Of a stretch of 64,000 nt of DNA, positions 8,863-18,376 are shown in pieces; within the stretch, counting starts at the first letter, position 1, and the number at the start of each line of letters is the position of its first letter. The notes beneath the pieces were generated by a model. That model saw only the letters and a program-made list of their open reading frames with translations, did not search any database and was not told the origin of the DNA. Source of the DNA: DTU015 sp964641455. GTDB taxonomy: Bacteria > Bacillota > Sulfobacillia > Fermentithermobacillales > Fermentithermobacillaceae. The position numbers were made by a program, and so were the translations under genes. Where the stretch lies: contig CAZXLH010000010.1 in assembly GCA_964641455.1 (NCBI GenBank), positions 1 through 64,000 of the forward strand. The letters run 5' to 3'.

Positions 8863-11280
8863 ATGCAGGTAGGTATTCCAAGAAGCCTTAGTTTCTACTA
8901 TCTTTTTGCTCTGTACCGCACTTTTTTACATGAATTGGGAATTGGCTTCGTTGAAACTTGTGTTTCAACGGCAAAGGACTTTGAGAACTTCAATCTGTGT
9001 CCAACTGATGAGCCCTGTATCTCTGTTAAGACAGCTTTTTCCCATTCGGCAAACCTTTTGGAGCAAGGGGTAGATGCCTTATTTGTGCCTGCAATAGTTT
9101 CCTTGGAACCCAGCAATTACTGTTGCCCTAAAATGATGGGTTTGCCCTCTATGCTGAAAGCAGGATTGGAGCTTCCTGACTCTAAGATCATAAGCCCTGT
9201 TATCGATGTAAAAGACAATCCAGATACATGGGAGTCTACCTGGGTTGAGGCCGGTAGGAATATGGGAGTAAGCGATGAGCGTCGAATTCGTAAGGCGCTG
9301 AGAAAGGCAATCACGGCATGGCGGCAAACTGAACAGAAGATGCATCAATTCGCCATCCCGGTGAGCCTGTTTTTAAATACGTGGAGCCCCTTCTCAGAGT
9401 CTATTTCAAATGGCACTTGCTTTAGCTTTGGCAGTGGCCATGATGATGAAACAACGCTTCAAAGCAATCCTGGTTGCAAGTCCTTTCTTGAATTAGGATC
9501 TGAAAGGTACATGACCCATTCTGGGGCTCTTGGCAAATTTGCTTACAGCCGTGGGAAGCACTTAAGTTTACAAAAACTACAGGCAAACATTTCAAAAGAG
9601 AACCATGTTGAGGATGTCACCGCTGTAATGGGGCATTCCTACTTACTAAACGATATTTTTGGAAAGGCCATTACTGAATATGTATCTTCCTATGGGCCGG
9701 TTGTTTTTCCGGAGATGATATCAAGAGATGATTCACGCAAACATATTGCAACCATTTTTGAGGGCGAGAAAATGTGGACTATTGAGGGGCACATCCTGGG
9801 TTCGTGCTTGCATCTTATCAGAAACCGCAAAATTGGACGTTTGATACTCATAACTGCATTTTCCTGTGGGCCGCTTTCAATAATTGAAAACTATGTTGCA
9901 GTAGAAGCAGACAAGTACAAAGTTCCTGTCTTGTATCTATCTATTGATGAACACACAGGGGAAGCAGGATTAATTACAAGGCTTGAAGCTTTTATGGACT
10001 CGTGCAAGGCCAGGCAGAAGCACAGGCTGGAACAAAACGAAGGGCAAATTGGAGATGAATATGTTGCGCTTTGTGAATCAGAACACGGCACTCATGTCGG
10101 CACATTAAAGGTAGAGGCAGTCAAGCCAAACCGGGCCAATCTTACGCCATTTGCCAAAGCGGCAAACTTAGAGAAAGAGCCTATAGGTGTCGTTAACATG
10201 GGCAACCTTGATATACCGGTAGCAACCCTTTTGAGGGAGTTTGGGGTTGATGTGAGGCTTCCCGGAAACCTAACTGATGATGTAGTGAATTTGGGGAAAG
10301 AACTCGCGCCTGAGTTTATCTGTTATCCAATGGTTACGCTGCTGGGACAGATGCGTTGTCTGGTTAGCCAAGGAGTTTCCCGGATAATTATGGTCCAGGG
10401 CAAAGGCAAATGCAGGCTTGGTTGGTATGCTCAAGTTATGGAAATAATATTGCACAGGGCAGGATTTGCTGTTGAAGTGATAGCCGTTGATTCCCCGTTT
10501 CCATTGAGGGTAAACGGCCAACGGTTTTTGAACCAATGGAAGCAGATTGTGGGAGCGCCAAAAGTTTCAACGGTTTTTAAGGCCATCACATTGACGCTTC
10601 AGAAACAAGTTCTAATTGACAAGTCTCACGATATTCTAAGAGATGTCAGGGCTAAAGAGAAGGTAAGGGGTACAGGCGACAAAAGACACAAGAGGTTCTT
10701 ACGTGAGTTAGACACAGCCTCAGGGTTGGTTGAATCCAGAGAGATTTTCAATCGATACAAACGTGATATGAAGAGTATCCCTTCTACGCTCCAAGAGCCT
10801 CTGAAAATAGCTATAGTCGGAGAAATTTACGTGGTTAATGAGCCGTTTGTTAACAAGGAAGTGGAAAAAATGCTTGGGTTTATGGAGCAGCGGGTTCGGG
10901 TATACCGCAAACTCGATGTAATAAGCTGGCTCAACTGCCATATTTTCAAGACGCCCAGAGCAGTTTTGGATTACCACAGGGTGGCTAAAGCAGCAAATCG
11001 TTATATTCCGGTAGACGTAGGCGGGCATGGGCAGGAATCTGTAGGTGAAGCCGTTCTTGCAAGCAAAGCGGGAATGGATGGTGTTCTCCACTTGTTTCCT
11101 TTCACGTGCATGCCGGAAATTATAGCCCAGAGCATTCTTGTTAAAGTATCCGGCGATCTTGACATTCCGGTACTCTCTTTGATGATTTCTGAACAAACTG
11201 GCATTGCAGGGTTAAAGACCAGGCTTGAAGCTTTTTGTGACCTCTTAGATGGAAGGAGAAAGAGTTTAAGGCGATTATGA
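8863..11280 (+). CDS. Acyl-CoA dehydratase activase-related protein, two modules fused
   Basis: The 805-residue protein belongs to the family associated with 2-hydroxyacyl-CoA dehydratase activation (DUF2229-type, COG3580/3581-like). It seems to be two related modules joined end to end: residues ~1-390 begin with the family start MQVGIPRSLSFYYLF and close with SIDEHTGEAGLITRLEAF, and residues ~415-805 close with MISEQTGIAGLKTRLEAF. Conserved cysteines occur in NLCPTDEPC and in SNYCCPK. Its stop overlaps the start of the BadF/BadG-type activase gene (ATGA), so the two are translated together and probably form one ATP-driven electron-activating unit. No dehydratase alpha/beta subunits are present nearby, so the client enzyme is not known. 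The family is common in Clostridia, often without an assigned function. Confidence 0.8.
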   Translation: MQVGIPRSLSFYYLFALYRTFLHELGIGFVETCVSTAKDFENFNLCPTDEPCISVKTAFSHSANLLEQGVDALFVPAIVSLEPSNYCCPKMMGLPSMLKAGLELPDSKIISPVIDVKDNPDTWESTWVEAGRNMGVSDERRIRKALRKAITAWRQTEQKMHQFAIPVSLFLNTWSPFSESISNGTCFSFGSGHDDETTLQSNPGCKSFLELGSERYMTHSGALGKFAYSRGKHLSLQKLQANISKENHVEDVTAVMGHSYLLNDIFGKAITEYVSSYGPVVFPEMISRDDSRKHIATIFEGEKMWTIEGHILGSCLHLIRNRKIGRLILITAFSCGPLSIIENYVAVEADKYKVPVLYLSIDEHTGEAGLITRLEAFMDSCKARQKHRLEQNEGQIGDEYVALCESEHGTHVGTLKVEAVKPNRANLTPFAKAANLEKEPIGVVNMGNLDIPVATLLREFGVDVRLPGNLTDDVVNLGKELAPEFICYPMVTLLGQMRCLVSQGVSRIIMVQGKGKCRLGWYAQVMEIILHRAGFAVEVIAVDSPFPLRVNGQRFLNQWKQIVGAPKVSTVFKAITLTLQKQVLIDKSHDILRDVRAKEKVRGTGDKRHKRFLRELDTASGLVESREIFNRYKRDMKSIPSTLQEPLKIAIVGEIYVVNEPFVNKEVEKMLGFMEQRVRVYRKLDVISWLNCHIFKTPRAVLDYHRVAKAANRYIPVDVGGHGQESVGEAVLASKAGMDGVLHLFPFTCMPEIIAQSILVKVSGDLDIPVLSLMISEQTGIAGLKTRLEAFCDLLDGRRKSLRRL

Positions 11281-12485
11281 GTATAGTAGGCGTTATGGCT
11301 CAGAGCAACGTGGCTTGCAGCTGCATAGGCTGGCAAATTGAATTATGCGCCGGTTTTTGCACTTTTTGTGCTGATCTCAAGCCTGGCCGGCCGGGCGGTA
11401 TCATGGCACAGCCTGGCTTTAGGCACGATAAGCACTTGCACGAGCCCAAACAAAATATTGAGATTGAGAAAAGTGGCAGTTCTCGGTTCTTGGGTGTAGA
11501 TGTAGGCAGTGTAACCACAAAAATTGTGCTTGTCTGCGAAGATGGGCACGTTGTGTTTGAAGAATACCTGCGCAATGAGGGAGGGCCAATTGCTGCACTC
11601 AAGACAGGGTTCAAAACCCTTTTGGAGCAAGGGCTTATTGACTCAATCAAAATGGTTGGTTCAACAGGTTCAGGCCGTGAACTTGCAGGGATAATTATTG
11701 GAGCCGACACGGTAAAAAACGAGATTTCATGCCATGCAAAGGCAGCATCGTTTATGTTTCCGGATGTAGGCACTGTAATTGACATTGGAGGGCAGGATTC
11801 CAAAATAATTTTCTTCAGAGATGGGTTTCCTGTAGGCTTTAACATGAACAGTGTGTGTGCAGCAGGCACAGGATCTTTTCTGGATCATCAGGCGGCACGG
11901 CTGGGTGTGTCAATAGAAGAGTTTGGCAAACTGGCGTTAAGATCCGAAGCGCCTTCAAGAATTGCAGGAAGATGTGGAGTTTTTGCCGAGTCAGATTTGA
12001 TTCATAAGCAGCAATTAGGGTATAGAAAAGAAGATCTGATTGCAGGGTTGTGCCTTGCCCTGGCCACTAACTACATGACTAATGTTGCAAGAGGCCAGCC
12101 TATCCGGCCTAAGGTTTTGTTTCAGGGCGGAGTTGCGGCTAATGTGGGGATGCTATGGGCTCTTGAACAGAAAATCGGACTCAAAATAACAGTACCGCCT
12201 CATTTCAAAGTAATGGGCGCCTGGGGTGCGGCATTGTTTGCCCGCGACAGGTATTTTGAAACCAAAGGTTCTACGCGGTTCCGCCAGGTCGAAAACATCG
12301 CTTCTTTGAAAGCCCAGAGCAGGGGCTTTGTGTGCGATGATTGTGGAAACGCATGTGAAATGCAAGAAATCTTCATAGATGGTGTGCTTTCGGCACGATG
12401 GGGGTCAAGGTGCGGCAAATGGGACGATCTTATGGCAAATCCAAGGCGCAATGGGCATGGGGAAGAAGCAGCCTTATCTGATTAA
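11277..12485 (+). CDS. BadF/BadG/BcrA/BcrD-type acyl-CoA dehydratase activase
   Basis: This is an ASKHA-fold ATPase that in known cases (HgdC) passes an ATP-energised electron to a 2-hydroxyacyl-CoA dehydratase. The phosphate-1 motif FLGVDVGSVTTKIVLV begins near residue 62, with GSTGSGRELAG, DIGGQDSKII and the two cysteines that bridge the homodimer's [4Fe-4S] cluster (NSVCAAGTGSF and GRCGVFAESD). A C-terminal cysteine cluster (CDDCGNAC...SRCGKW) could bind metal. The first ~60 residues are cysteine-rich and unlike the family, so the true start may be the ATG at 11403; the ATG at 11277 overlaps the upstream stop and suggests coupling. It probably works with the fused activase-related protein before it. 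Confidence 0.87.
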   Translation: MSIVGVMAQSNVACSCIGWQIELCAGFCTFCADLKPGRPGGIMAQPGFRHDKHLHEPKQNIEIEKSGSSRFLGVDVGSVTTKIVLVCEDGHVVFEEYLRNEGGPIAALKTGFKTLLEQGLIDSIKMVGSTGSGRELAGIIIGADTVKNEISCHAKAASFMFPDVGTVIDIGGQDSKIIFFRDGFPVGFNMNSVCAAGTGSFLDHQAARLGVSIEEFGKLALRSEAPSRIAGRCGVFAESDLIHKQQLGYRKEDLIAGLCLALATNYMTNVARGQPIRPKVLFQGGVAANVGMLWALEQKIGLKITVPPHFKVMGAWGAALFARDRYFETKGSTRFRQVENIASLKAQSRGFVCDDCGNACEMQEIFIDGVLSARWGSRCGKWDDLMANPRRNGHGEEAALSD

Positions 12486-12596
12486 CGTGGAGGCTCTCTG
12501 CGCTGATTGTTCGCTGTATGATGCCTCAACCTGTGGTAAGATTAACACAGAATTTATATTGATGAATCATTACATAGATCATACCGGGGGAAGATC

Positions 12597-13757
12597 ATGC
12601 TTAAAATTGTTCATACTGCTGATATTCATGCAGGGAAGCCCCTTTCCCTTGAATTAGACAAAGAACGCAGGTACATAAGAAGACGCGAGATAGAAACCGG
12701 GTTATGGAGGATAGTTGATTTTGCCAAAGAAGAAAAAGCCAAGATCCTCTTAATAGCAGGTGATCTGTTTGAACATCTTTATACCCGGCCATCTTGGGTG
12801 AAAGATGTTTCACTGTTATTTTCCACCATTCCCGAAACCCGCATATTGATTTCACCTGGAAACCATGATCCTTTGCTGCAGGACTCTTTGTATCACAGTG
12901 TAGCGTGGCCGGATAATGTCAGCATATTCTCTTCTTCCGGAGTTAGCAGGGTGGTTTTGGAGGAACTAGGGGTGGACGTTTATGGCCTTGGGTGGGCTTC
13001 TTTCCTGGAACGAAGCCGCCTGCTTAAAGGTTTTCAGGTGCAACGCAGCGACCGGTTCAACATAGTGATCATCCACGGTGACCTGGCTGAACAATCGGCC
13101 TATTTGCCCTTGCATTCAGATGACATCGCAAACTCCGGAGCGGATTACTTTGCACTGGGCCACATTCATACTCCTATGTCTAAAACACTTGGCAAATCAA
13201 CAGTGGTTTATCCTGGATGTCCGGAACCGTTGGATTTTGGTGATGAAGGGCAAAGAGGTGTATACCTTGTAACGTTAGATAGACAATTGGGAGGGCCTCA
13301 AGCTGTTACCACCGAATTTGTACCAATGGCCTCGCGGATGGTACGAACGGCTGAGGTTGATGTAACGGGTATTGATACCGGCGAAAAGATAAGAAACGCG
13401 ATCCTTTCTGTAGGCAGCCCTGAAAACCGTAAGAAAGATATGTGGAAGATTTTGCTTACAGGAAGGCTTGATCCTGACATCGGGCTTGATCTGGCTATGC
13501 TTCAACACGAATTTACCGACGAGTTTTTCAGCCTTCGTTTGGTACCTGAATTTATTCCGGATTATGATCTTGAGCCTTTAATGGATCCTAACAATCAAAG
13601 TCTTGAGGCAAGGTTTGTGCGAAAACTCAGCCGGCTTAAACAGCAGGCTGAGCAAACAGGAGACACTGAGGCTGCCTGTATCGTTAATCGCGCTATGTAT
13701 TATGGGCTTGATGCCCTTAGGCTGGGCGAGATCATTACTGGAAGGGGGCTGGGCTAA
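12597..13757 (+). CDS. DNA repair exonuclease, YhaO/SbcD-like metallophosphoesterase
   Basis: The 386-residue protein is a calcineurin-like phosphoesterase of the YhaO/SbcD (Mre11) group. The metal-site motifs are in order: HTADIHAGKP (residues ~6-15), AGDLFEH, SPGNHDP, IIHGDL and GHIHTP. Such nucleases trim DNA ends or hairpins together with an SbcC/Rad50-type ATPase, which here is encoded immediately downstream. The ATG at 12597 follows GGGGAAG. The C-terminal third (~265-386) matches the capping and ATPase-binding part of the family. The stop is one base before the GTG of the next gene, which indicates an operon. Confidence 0.88.
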   Translation: MLKIVHTADIHAGKPLSLELDKERRYIRRREIETGLWRIVDFAKEEKAKILLIAGDLFEHLYTRPSWVKDVSLLFSTIPETRILISPGNHDPLLQDSLYHSVAWPDNVSIFSSSGVSRVVLEELGVDVYGLGWASFLERSRLLKGFQVQRSDRFNIVIIHGDLAEQSAYLPLHSDDIANSGADYFALGHIHTPMSKTLGKSTVVYPGCPEPLDFGDEGQRGVYLVTLDRQLGGPQAVTTEFVPMASRMVRTAEVDVTGIDTGEKIRNAILSVGSPENRKKDMWKILLTGRLDPDIGLDLAMLQHEFTDEFFSLRLVPEFIPDYDLEPLMDPNNQSLEARFVRKLSRLKQQAEQTGDTEAACIVNRAMYYGLDALRLGEIITGRGLG

Positions 13758-13758
13758 G

Positions 13759-16626
13759 GTGAAACTTAGAACTCTTCTGCCTGTAGCGTTTGGCAAGTTT
13801 CATAAGAAGCAACCTATTGTACTTGAAGATGGGCTTAACATCATAATGGGTGACAACGAAAGCGGCAAGTCGACTTTGGTTGCTTTTATCTCCGGTATGT
13901 TATACGGCTTTAAAAAAGAAGGTAGGACCAGGATATCGAGAACTCCTGAATTTGAGAAGTACAGGCCCTGGCTTGGCAATGAGTATAGAGGCATTATGGT
14001 GTACGAAGATGATGGCAGAACCTATCGTGTCGAAAGATGGTTTGATCCTGATATTGTGAAAATATATGACGAAATAACCGGGGAAGAAATAACAGGTGGG
14101 TTCATGCAGGACTCTCGAAAAGAATATAACTTTCCCGAAGTTCATTTGGGGCTTTCCGGCAAGGAGTTTAGAAACACTATTTGGATAGGGCAGCTTGGAA
14201 GCGCTCAAGATGGCGATTTGGGCCTTGAAATTCAGGGTAAGCTTGAGAATATACTTCAAGGCGGAGGAGAGGATTTGTGCTTTGCCAAGGCTCTTTCAGC
14301 ACTAAACGTAGAAAGAGGGAAAATTAAGACTCCTCGCAGTACCAGAGCTCAACTTGATGTTGTACATCGGCAGGTAGCGGAACTTGAGGCCGAACTCGAT
14401 GAAGCCAAGGTACGGGAAGCTGAAGTCAGGAAGGTTCTGGTAGCGCTTCGTGAACTCATACATGAAGAAGATGTTTTTGCCGAAAAAGTTTGTCAAAAGG
14501 CAAGAGAGGTTGACGCCATTAGAACAGTTTTGCTTAGGAGAGTCGTCTCTCATGCCCGGGATTTGCAGCACGAAATTCTTGATGTAGAGAATAAGTTGAG
14601 AGATACACAATGGGCAAGAGACATTTCCGGCAATCTTGAGAAGAAATCGCAAGAATTGGCCAGGAATCAAGCAGATATTGATGCACGAATTCATGAAGCC
14701 AGGCGTGAAATTGAGAAACTGGAAGTTAAGCAACAAGATTTGGCGGCTCACTTAGAAGAATATGAGCCTGTTGTCTCAACCGGGCTTGATGAGGCCGAGG
14801 TATCAGGGCTTCACTCCAGGTATCTGGCGTGTAAGGCCAATGCTGCCAGGGGAGAAAGACGCGCTATGGAAACTCGGCGAGAGTTAAGGAAACTGGAAGA
14901 GGCAGCGAAAGGATTGGGGCTTTCTCGCTTTCAGGGTGGAGAGGATTTGCTGGCTCAGGCTGAGGAACTTCAAAACATCGTTGTTTTGGCAGAAAGAGAG
15001 AAATCCAGATGTGATTTGGAAGTTGAAAAAGCCAGGGCCGGTCTGGCTGAGACCAACATATCAGGGGCGAGCGGCTGGCTTTACGCGATTTCCCTGGGGA
15101 TACTGGGCATAGCAATTGCGCTTACAATCATGGGGCTTCCAATGGCAGTACCTGCTTTTGGAATATCCATATTGGTGTTTGGAATCGGATCATATCGCCA
15201 TCGAAAAGCGCTGCAAATAAAATCCCAAGCACAACACGAGTTTGATGAGAAGAAGGTTGAAGCAGAGGAGCAAGCGGCCAGAGTTTTGGATGCTCAGGGA
15301 GTCTTGCAGGAATTTCTCGCACTTCAAGGCGTTAGATCAGTCGAAAGCCTGCGTGCACGAGTGCAAGAAATTTCGGTATTCAACGAACGTCTCATGAATG
15401 CAAAAGACAGGTATGATGTGGCTCACCGGTATTGGTTTGAGTCTTCTCAGGAATTTTCAGAGATAGAAAAGCAACTTGTATCTGTTTTGGCCGAAGCAGG
15501 GTGTTTGCGCCGGGGCCAGGCAGTTACTGATGGAGCTCTTGACTTGCTCAAAGTTAAGTTGAAAGAAGCAGCCGGGCTGACAGCGAAAATTCAGAACCTT
15601 AACGGCCGGATAGATGAGTTTAACAGAGTTCTTGCCCGGTTTGAGAGCAAGAAAGAGAATTTGACACGGGAAGAACAACGATTGCTGGAAGTAGCCAGGG
15701 TTCGTTCCATAGATGAACTTGACAGAAAAATTGCCGTTCACAAAGAGTTTGAAAAGAGCAAACAAGTACTGGAACACCTAAAAGCCAAACTTAGTGCAGT
15801 TTTGTCAGGAAGGCATATTGAAGATTTGGAATCTGAACTTTACGATCTCGAAAAAAGCGTTGGCTCTTATCTGGATTCAGGCAGTCACACATTGGATTAT
15901 GATGTTTTGTCAGAAACAGACTATCAACAAGCTCAGAAACAATTAGATGAAATTAAATCAAAACTCAGCGAGATTCGAACAAGAATAGCTTCTATGGAAA
16001 AAGAGGTAATTTTGAGGCAGCGGGAAGGTAGGCCTGTTTACGCAATTCAAGAGGATTTGACCAGGGTAAATGAGAGCCAAAAGCAACTTACACAAGACAA
16101 GCAAGCTTTGGAACTTGCAATTAAAACTCTTGAAGAGTTATCCAGGAATTTACGCAGGGAATTTGCACCTATATTAAATGAAAGAGTAGGTGAGATTCTG
16201 AAGCAAATAACCCGCGGGAGATATATTGATGTGCGGATATCACCTGATCTTGACATGAGTGTTATCCACCCTGGGGACAAAAGCCAAACTCCCATTTCCG
16301 CCCTTTCAGGAGGCACTATAGATCAATGTTACTTTGCCCTCCGTGTTGCAATTGCAGAACTTATTATCAACAAACAGGAGTTTCCTTTCTTTTTAGATGA
16401 TTCTTTTGTTCAGTACGATGACAAAAGGCTTGAAGGGGCTTTGAAGATTGTTTCCGAACTTTCACAGCGGCATCAAATTTTGCTTTTTTCCTGCCACGGT
16501 CGGGAAGAAGAGATAGCAAGAAAACTTCAAATACCTTGTAATATGATTAGGCTCAATGGCGGTGTGGAACCTGGAGAACCACTGCACAGCCGGCTGCAAA
16601 CGCAAGCGGAAACTGCTTCAAGCTGA
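13759..16626 (+). CDS. YhaN-like SMC/Rad50-type ATPase (SbcC-like) with membrane segments
   Basis: The protein (955 residues from GTG 13759) is a Rad50/SbcC-type ABC ATPase of the YhaN subgroup. Walker A is GDNESGKST (about residue 34). Long coiled-coil arms occupy most of the middle. The signature ALSGGTIDQCYFALR and the Walker B FFLDDSFVQYDDKR lie near the C-terminus, so the nucleotide-binding domain is split as expected. Within the arms, around residues 435-475, are two hydrophobic segments (WLYAISLGILGIAIALTIMG; AVPAFGISILVFGIG), a known peculiarity of YhaN proteins that suggests membrane association. The open frame extends upstream into the YhaO gene, but GTG 13759 begins where family homology does. 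It should act with YhaO in DNA-end processing. Confidence 0.87.
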   Translation: MKLRTLLPVAFGKFHKKQPIVLEDGLNIIMGDNESGKSTLVAFISGMLYGFKKEGRTRISRTPEFEKYRPWLGNEYRGIMVYEDDGRTYRVERWFDPDIVKIYDEITGEEITGGFMQDSRKEYNFPEVHLGLSGKEFRNTIWIGQLGSAQDGDLGLEIQGKLENILQGGGEDLCFAKALSALNVERGKIKTPRSTRAQLDVVHRQVAELEAELDEAKVREAEVRKVLVALRELIHEEDVFAEKVCQKAREVDAIRTVLLRRVVSHARDLQHEILDVENKLRDTQWARDISGNLEKKSQELARNQADIDARIHEARREIEKLEVKQQDLAAHLEEYEPVVSTGLDEAEVSGLHSRYLACKANAARGERRAMETRRELRKLEEAAKGLGLSRFQGGEDLLAQAEELQNIVVLAEREKSRCDLEVEKARAGLAETNISGASGWLYAISLGILGIAIALTIMGLPMAVPAFGISILVFGIGSYRHRKALQIKSQAQHEFDEKKVEAEEQAARVLDAQGVLQEFLALQGVRSVESLRARVQEISVFNERLMNAKDRYDVAHRYWFESSQEFSEIEKQLVSVLAEAGCLRRGQAVTDGALDLLKVKLKEAAGLTAKIQNLNGRIDEFNRVLARFESKKENLTREEQRLLEVARVRSIDELDRKIAVHKEFEKSKQVLEHLKAKLSAVLSGRHIEDLESELYDLEKSVGSYLDSGSHTLDYDVLSETDYQQAQKQLDEIKSKLSEIRTRIASMEKEVILRQREGRPVYAIQEDLTRVNESQKQLTQDKQALELAIKTLEELSRNLRREFAPILNERVGEILKQITRGRYIDVRISPDLDMSVIHPGDKSQTPISALSGGTIDQCYFALRVAIAELIINKQEFPFFLDDSFVQYDDKRLEGALKIVSELSQRHQILLFSCHGREEEIARKLQIPCNMIRLNGGVEPGEPLHSRLQTQAETASS

Positions 16627-16711
16627 TTTACTGTCAGGCACCGGGCGCAACCAGGATTAAGAAGATGTTCAAGGGCCGGAGCCAAAAACAGTAACGGTAT
16701 TCTCAACATCT

Positions 16712-17509
16712 TCATTCAGTGCAACGAGCGAAACAGCATGAGCGAATAATCCAATTAATCGAAGATTCGTGCAGGGGGATGGGGTTTGGGCCACATCTGG
16801 TGGATAGGGCCGTGGGATCTGTATTTTTGTTACTGCTTGGCGGCCTACTGCTTGGGGACAGCACAAATCTCCATGGGTAATCTCTGGCATCGCCTGCGTA
16901 GTCAATACCTATTCTGGGGGTTTTTACGATTTTGAACTTCCGGGTTTTATAAGACTTAGGCGGCTCGGCAATATACAGGTTTCCTGCCAGAAGATTTGCT
17001 CCGTTATGCTGTTTTCCAATTCCCATAGCCTGGCACAACCTTCCAGGGCCTAATGCCAGAGGCAACTTGCCATTTCGACGTTTGAGCATAACCTCTTCTC
17101 CAAGCACAGGCTCAATGGATCTTACCAACACTGCATGAGGGATTCCTTCCCGAAACACAACTACATTGAAGCAGTGGTGCAAGCCGTAAACTAAATATAC
17201 ATAAGCAGTTCCCGGGGGGCCGTACATAACTTGATTTCTCCTGGTTTTGCGCATGTTGTACGCGTGGCATGCCCTGTCTTCCGGCCCTGCATAGGCTTCT
17301 GTTTCCGTGATTATGCCTGCGGTAGTTTCACTGCCGGCTTTGTGAACAAGCAGCAGGCCCAATAAATCAGGAGCAACTTCCAGGGCAGTCCTGGTGTAAA
17401 AGTTCTGCGGAAGACGTCCGAGCCGGCTAAGAGTGCCCAGTGTAATTGGGCACTCTGATTTCCTCAATTTATTTACATAGTCGGACATGTACCTTGAAGA
17501 CTTTTTCAT
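16712..17509 (-). CDS. 3-methyladenine DNA glycosylase (AAG/MPG family)
   Basis: This is an alkyladenine DNA glycosylase that removes 3-methyladenine and related damaged purines in base-excision repair. Seen motifs are LPQNFYTRTALEVAPDLLG, the catalytic ETEAYAGPEDRACHAYN, MYGPPGTAYVYLVYG and the product-site region ALGPGRLCQAMGI. The family normally ends near DYPWRF; here about 45 further residues follow that look unstructured, so the gene may read on past an old stop. The start is unclear: the ATG at 17509 is chosen, with a TTG at 17536 and an ATG at 17488 as alternatives. No strong ribosome binding site is seen for any of them. Confidence 0.87.
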   Translation of the reverse strand: MKKSSRYMSDYVNKLRKSECPITLGTLSRLGRLPQNFYTRTALEVAPDLLGLLLVHKAGSETTAGIITETEAYAGPEDRACHAYNMRKTRRNQVMYGPPGTAYVYLVYGLHHCFNVVVFREGIPHAVLVRSIEPVLGEEVMLKRRNGKLPLALGPGRLCQAMGIGKQHNGANLLAGNLYIAEPPKSYKTRKFKIVKTPRIGIDYAGDARDYPWRFVLSPSSRPPSSNKNTDPTALSTRCGPNPIPLHESSINWIIRSCCFARCTE

Positions 17510-17877
17510 AGTAACTTTATTATAGCCCTTAAACAAAAGTAGTTACACCTTACTACATTGCATTATAACATTGACCTTAGGCTGATTCTAATATCGGCCT
17601 TAAAGCAGTACCGGAAAATTTTTAGCTAGTGTTCAGTTTGCAGTCAACGGAAGCCATGCCTTTGCCGATCTACCGGTATCGTCGCTTTGTGCATGTTGAG
17701 GTACTAAGTAGGTTGCTTTAGGTACGCTGGGCTTCTGTTAGCGTTGTTTCGTGCATGTCGGGCAACGGTAGGGTTCCTTCATGCATGTTGGAGGCACCGG
17801 TAGCGTCGCTTTAGGCTTCCAGGGCTAATTGATATCCGGGGTAAATCGCGTAAATCAATGAATTGGAGGTAATGATT
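17510..17877. repeat. Intergenic spacer with degenerate repeats
   Basis: Between the glycosylase and osmC genes lies non-coding DNA with decayed direct repeats. The pattern GTCGCTTTGTGCATGTTG at 17681 returns as GCGTTGTTTCGTGCATGTCG at 17741, and parts recur near 17775-17800. The period is about 60 bases. No gene is seen. Confidence 0.55.
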
Positions 17878-18276
17878 TTGACTGTTAACGCTCAAAAAGC
17901 CAATGCTGTTTTGGACAATACCGGCATTTTGTATTCAAATTCAAAAGGAGAGCAGCTCAACATTGAGGCCGGTGGCCCCAGCCCCATGGATTTACTGCTA
18001 ATGTCTGTTGCAGGCTGCAGTGGGCTCACTTTCAGGTCTTTGCTGGAGCGAGACGGGTTTGAGCCCACCAAACTCGAATTGGCGGTTGAGGGAGTAAAGA
18101 GCGAAAATCGTCCCAGGAAGTTTACAAAGATCCATATCCATTACGATATTCAATGCGAGGGGCTAACTCATCAAACCACCGAAAAATACTTGAAGATAAC
18201 AGAGAGGGTTTGCCCTGTAGTTCAATCGCTTGCTGCTGACTGTGATTTAGACTATTCTTTGAACCAGGAATCATAA
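17878..18276 (+). CDS. OsmC family protein
   Basis: This protein of about 132 residues belongs to the OsmC/Ohr superfamily, cytoplasmic thiol-dependent peroxidases that reduce organic hydroperoxides. The family pattern is clear: GGPSPMDLLLMSVAGCSG contains the first reactive cysteine, and RVCPVVQSL near the C-terminus contains the second. I chose TTG 17878 because GGAGGT (17865-17870) is 7 bases upstream, whereas the in-frame ATG at 17872 is too close to it. It is a YhfA-like short OsmC rather than a classical Ohr. The gene is monocistronic by context. Confidence 0.85.
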   Translation: MTVNAQKANAVLDNTGILYSNSKGEQLNIEAGGPSPMDLLLMSVAGCSGLTFRSLLERDGFEPTKLELAVEGVKSENRPRKFTKIHIHYDIQCEGLTHQTTEKYLKITERVCPVVQSLAADCDLDYSLNQES

Positions 18277-18314
18277 TTGATTTCTTAGCATGATTGATTT
18301 CTTAGATTGAAGCA

Positions 18315-18343
18315 ATAGGGCCTTCGCAAAACGAAGGCCCTAT
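18315..18343. terminator. 12-bp perfect hairpin after osmC
   Basis: A perfect inverted repeat with 12-bp arms (18315-18326 and 18332-18343) and a 5-base loop lies about 40 bases after the osmC stop. The stem is very stable and could end transcription, but no T-run follows on either strand, so a REP-like or mRNA-stabilising role is also possible. Confidence 0.55.
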
Positions 18344-18376
18344 GTAAACCAATCATCATACCGTGGAGTGTGTTAT

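Noticed and set aside
12379..12657. 92-codon frame between the activase and yhaO genes, containing CADCSLYDASTC
   Set aside because: It overlaps the end of the activase and the start of yhaO in another frame, with no clear start signal; the cysteine pattern alone is not enough.
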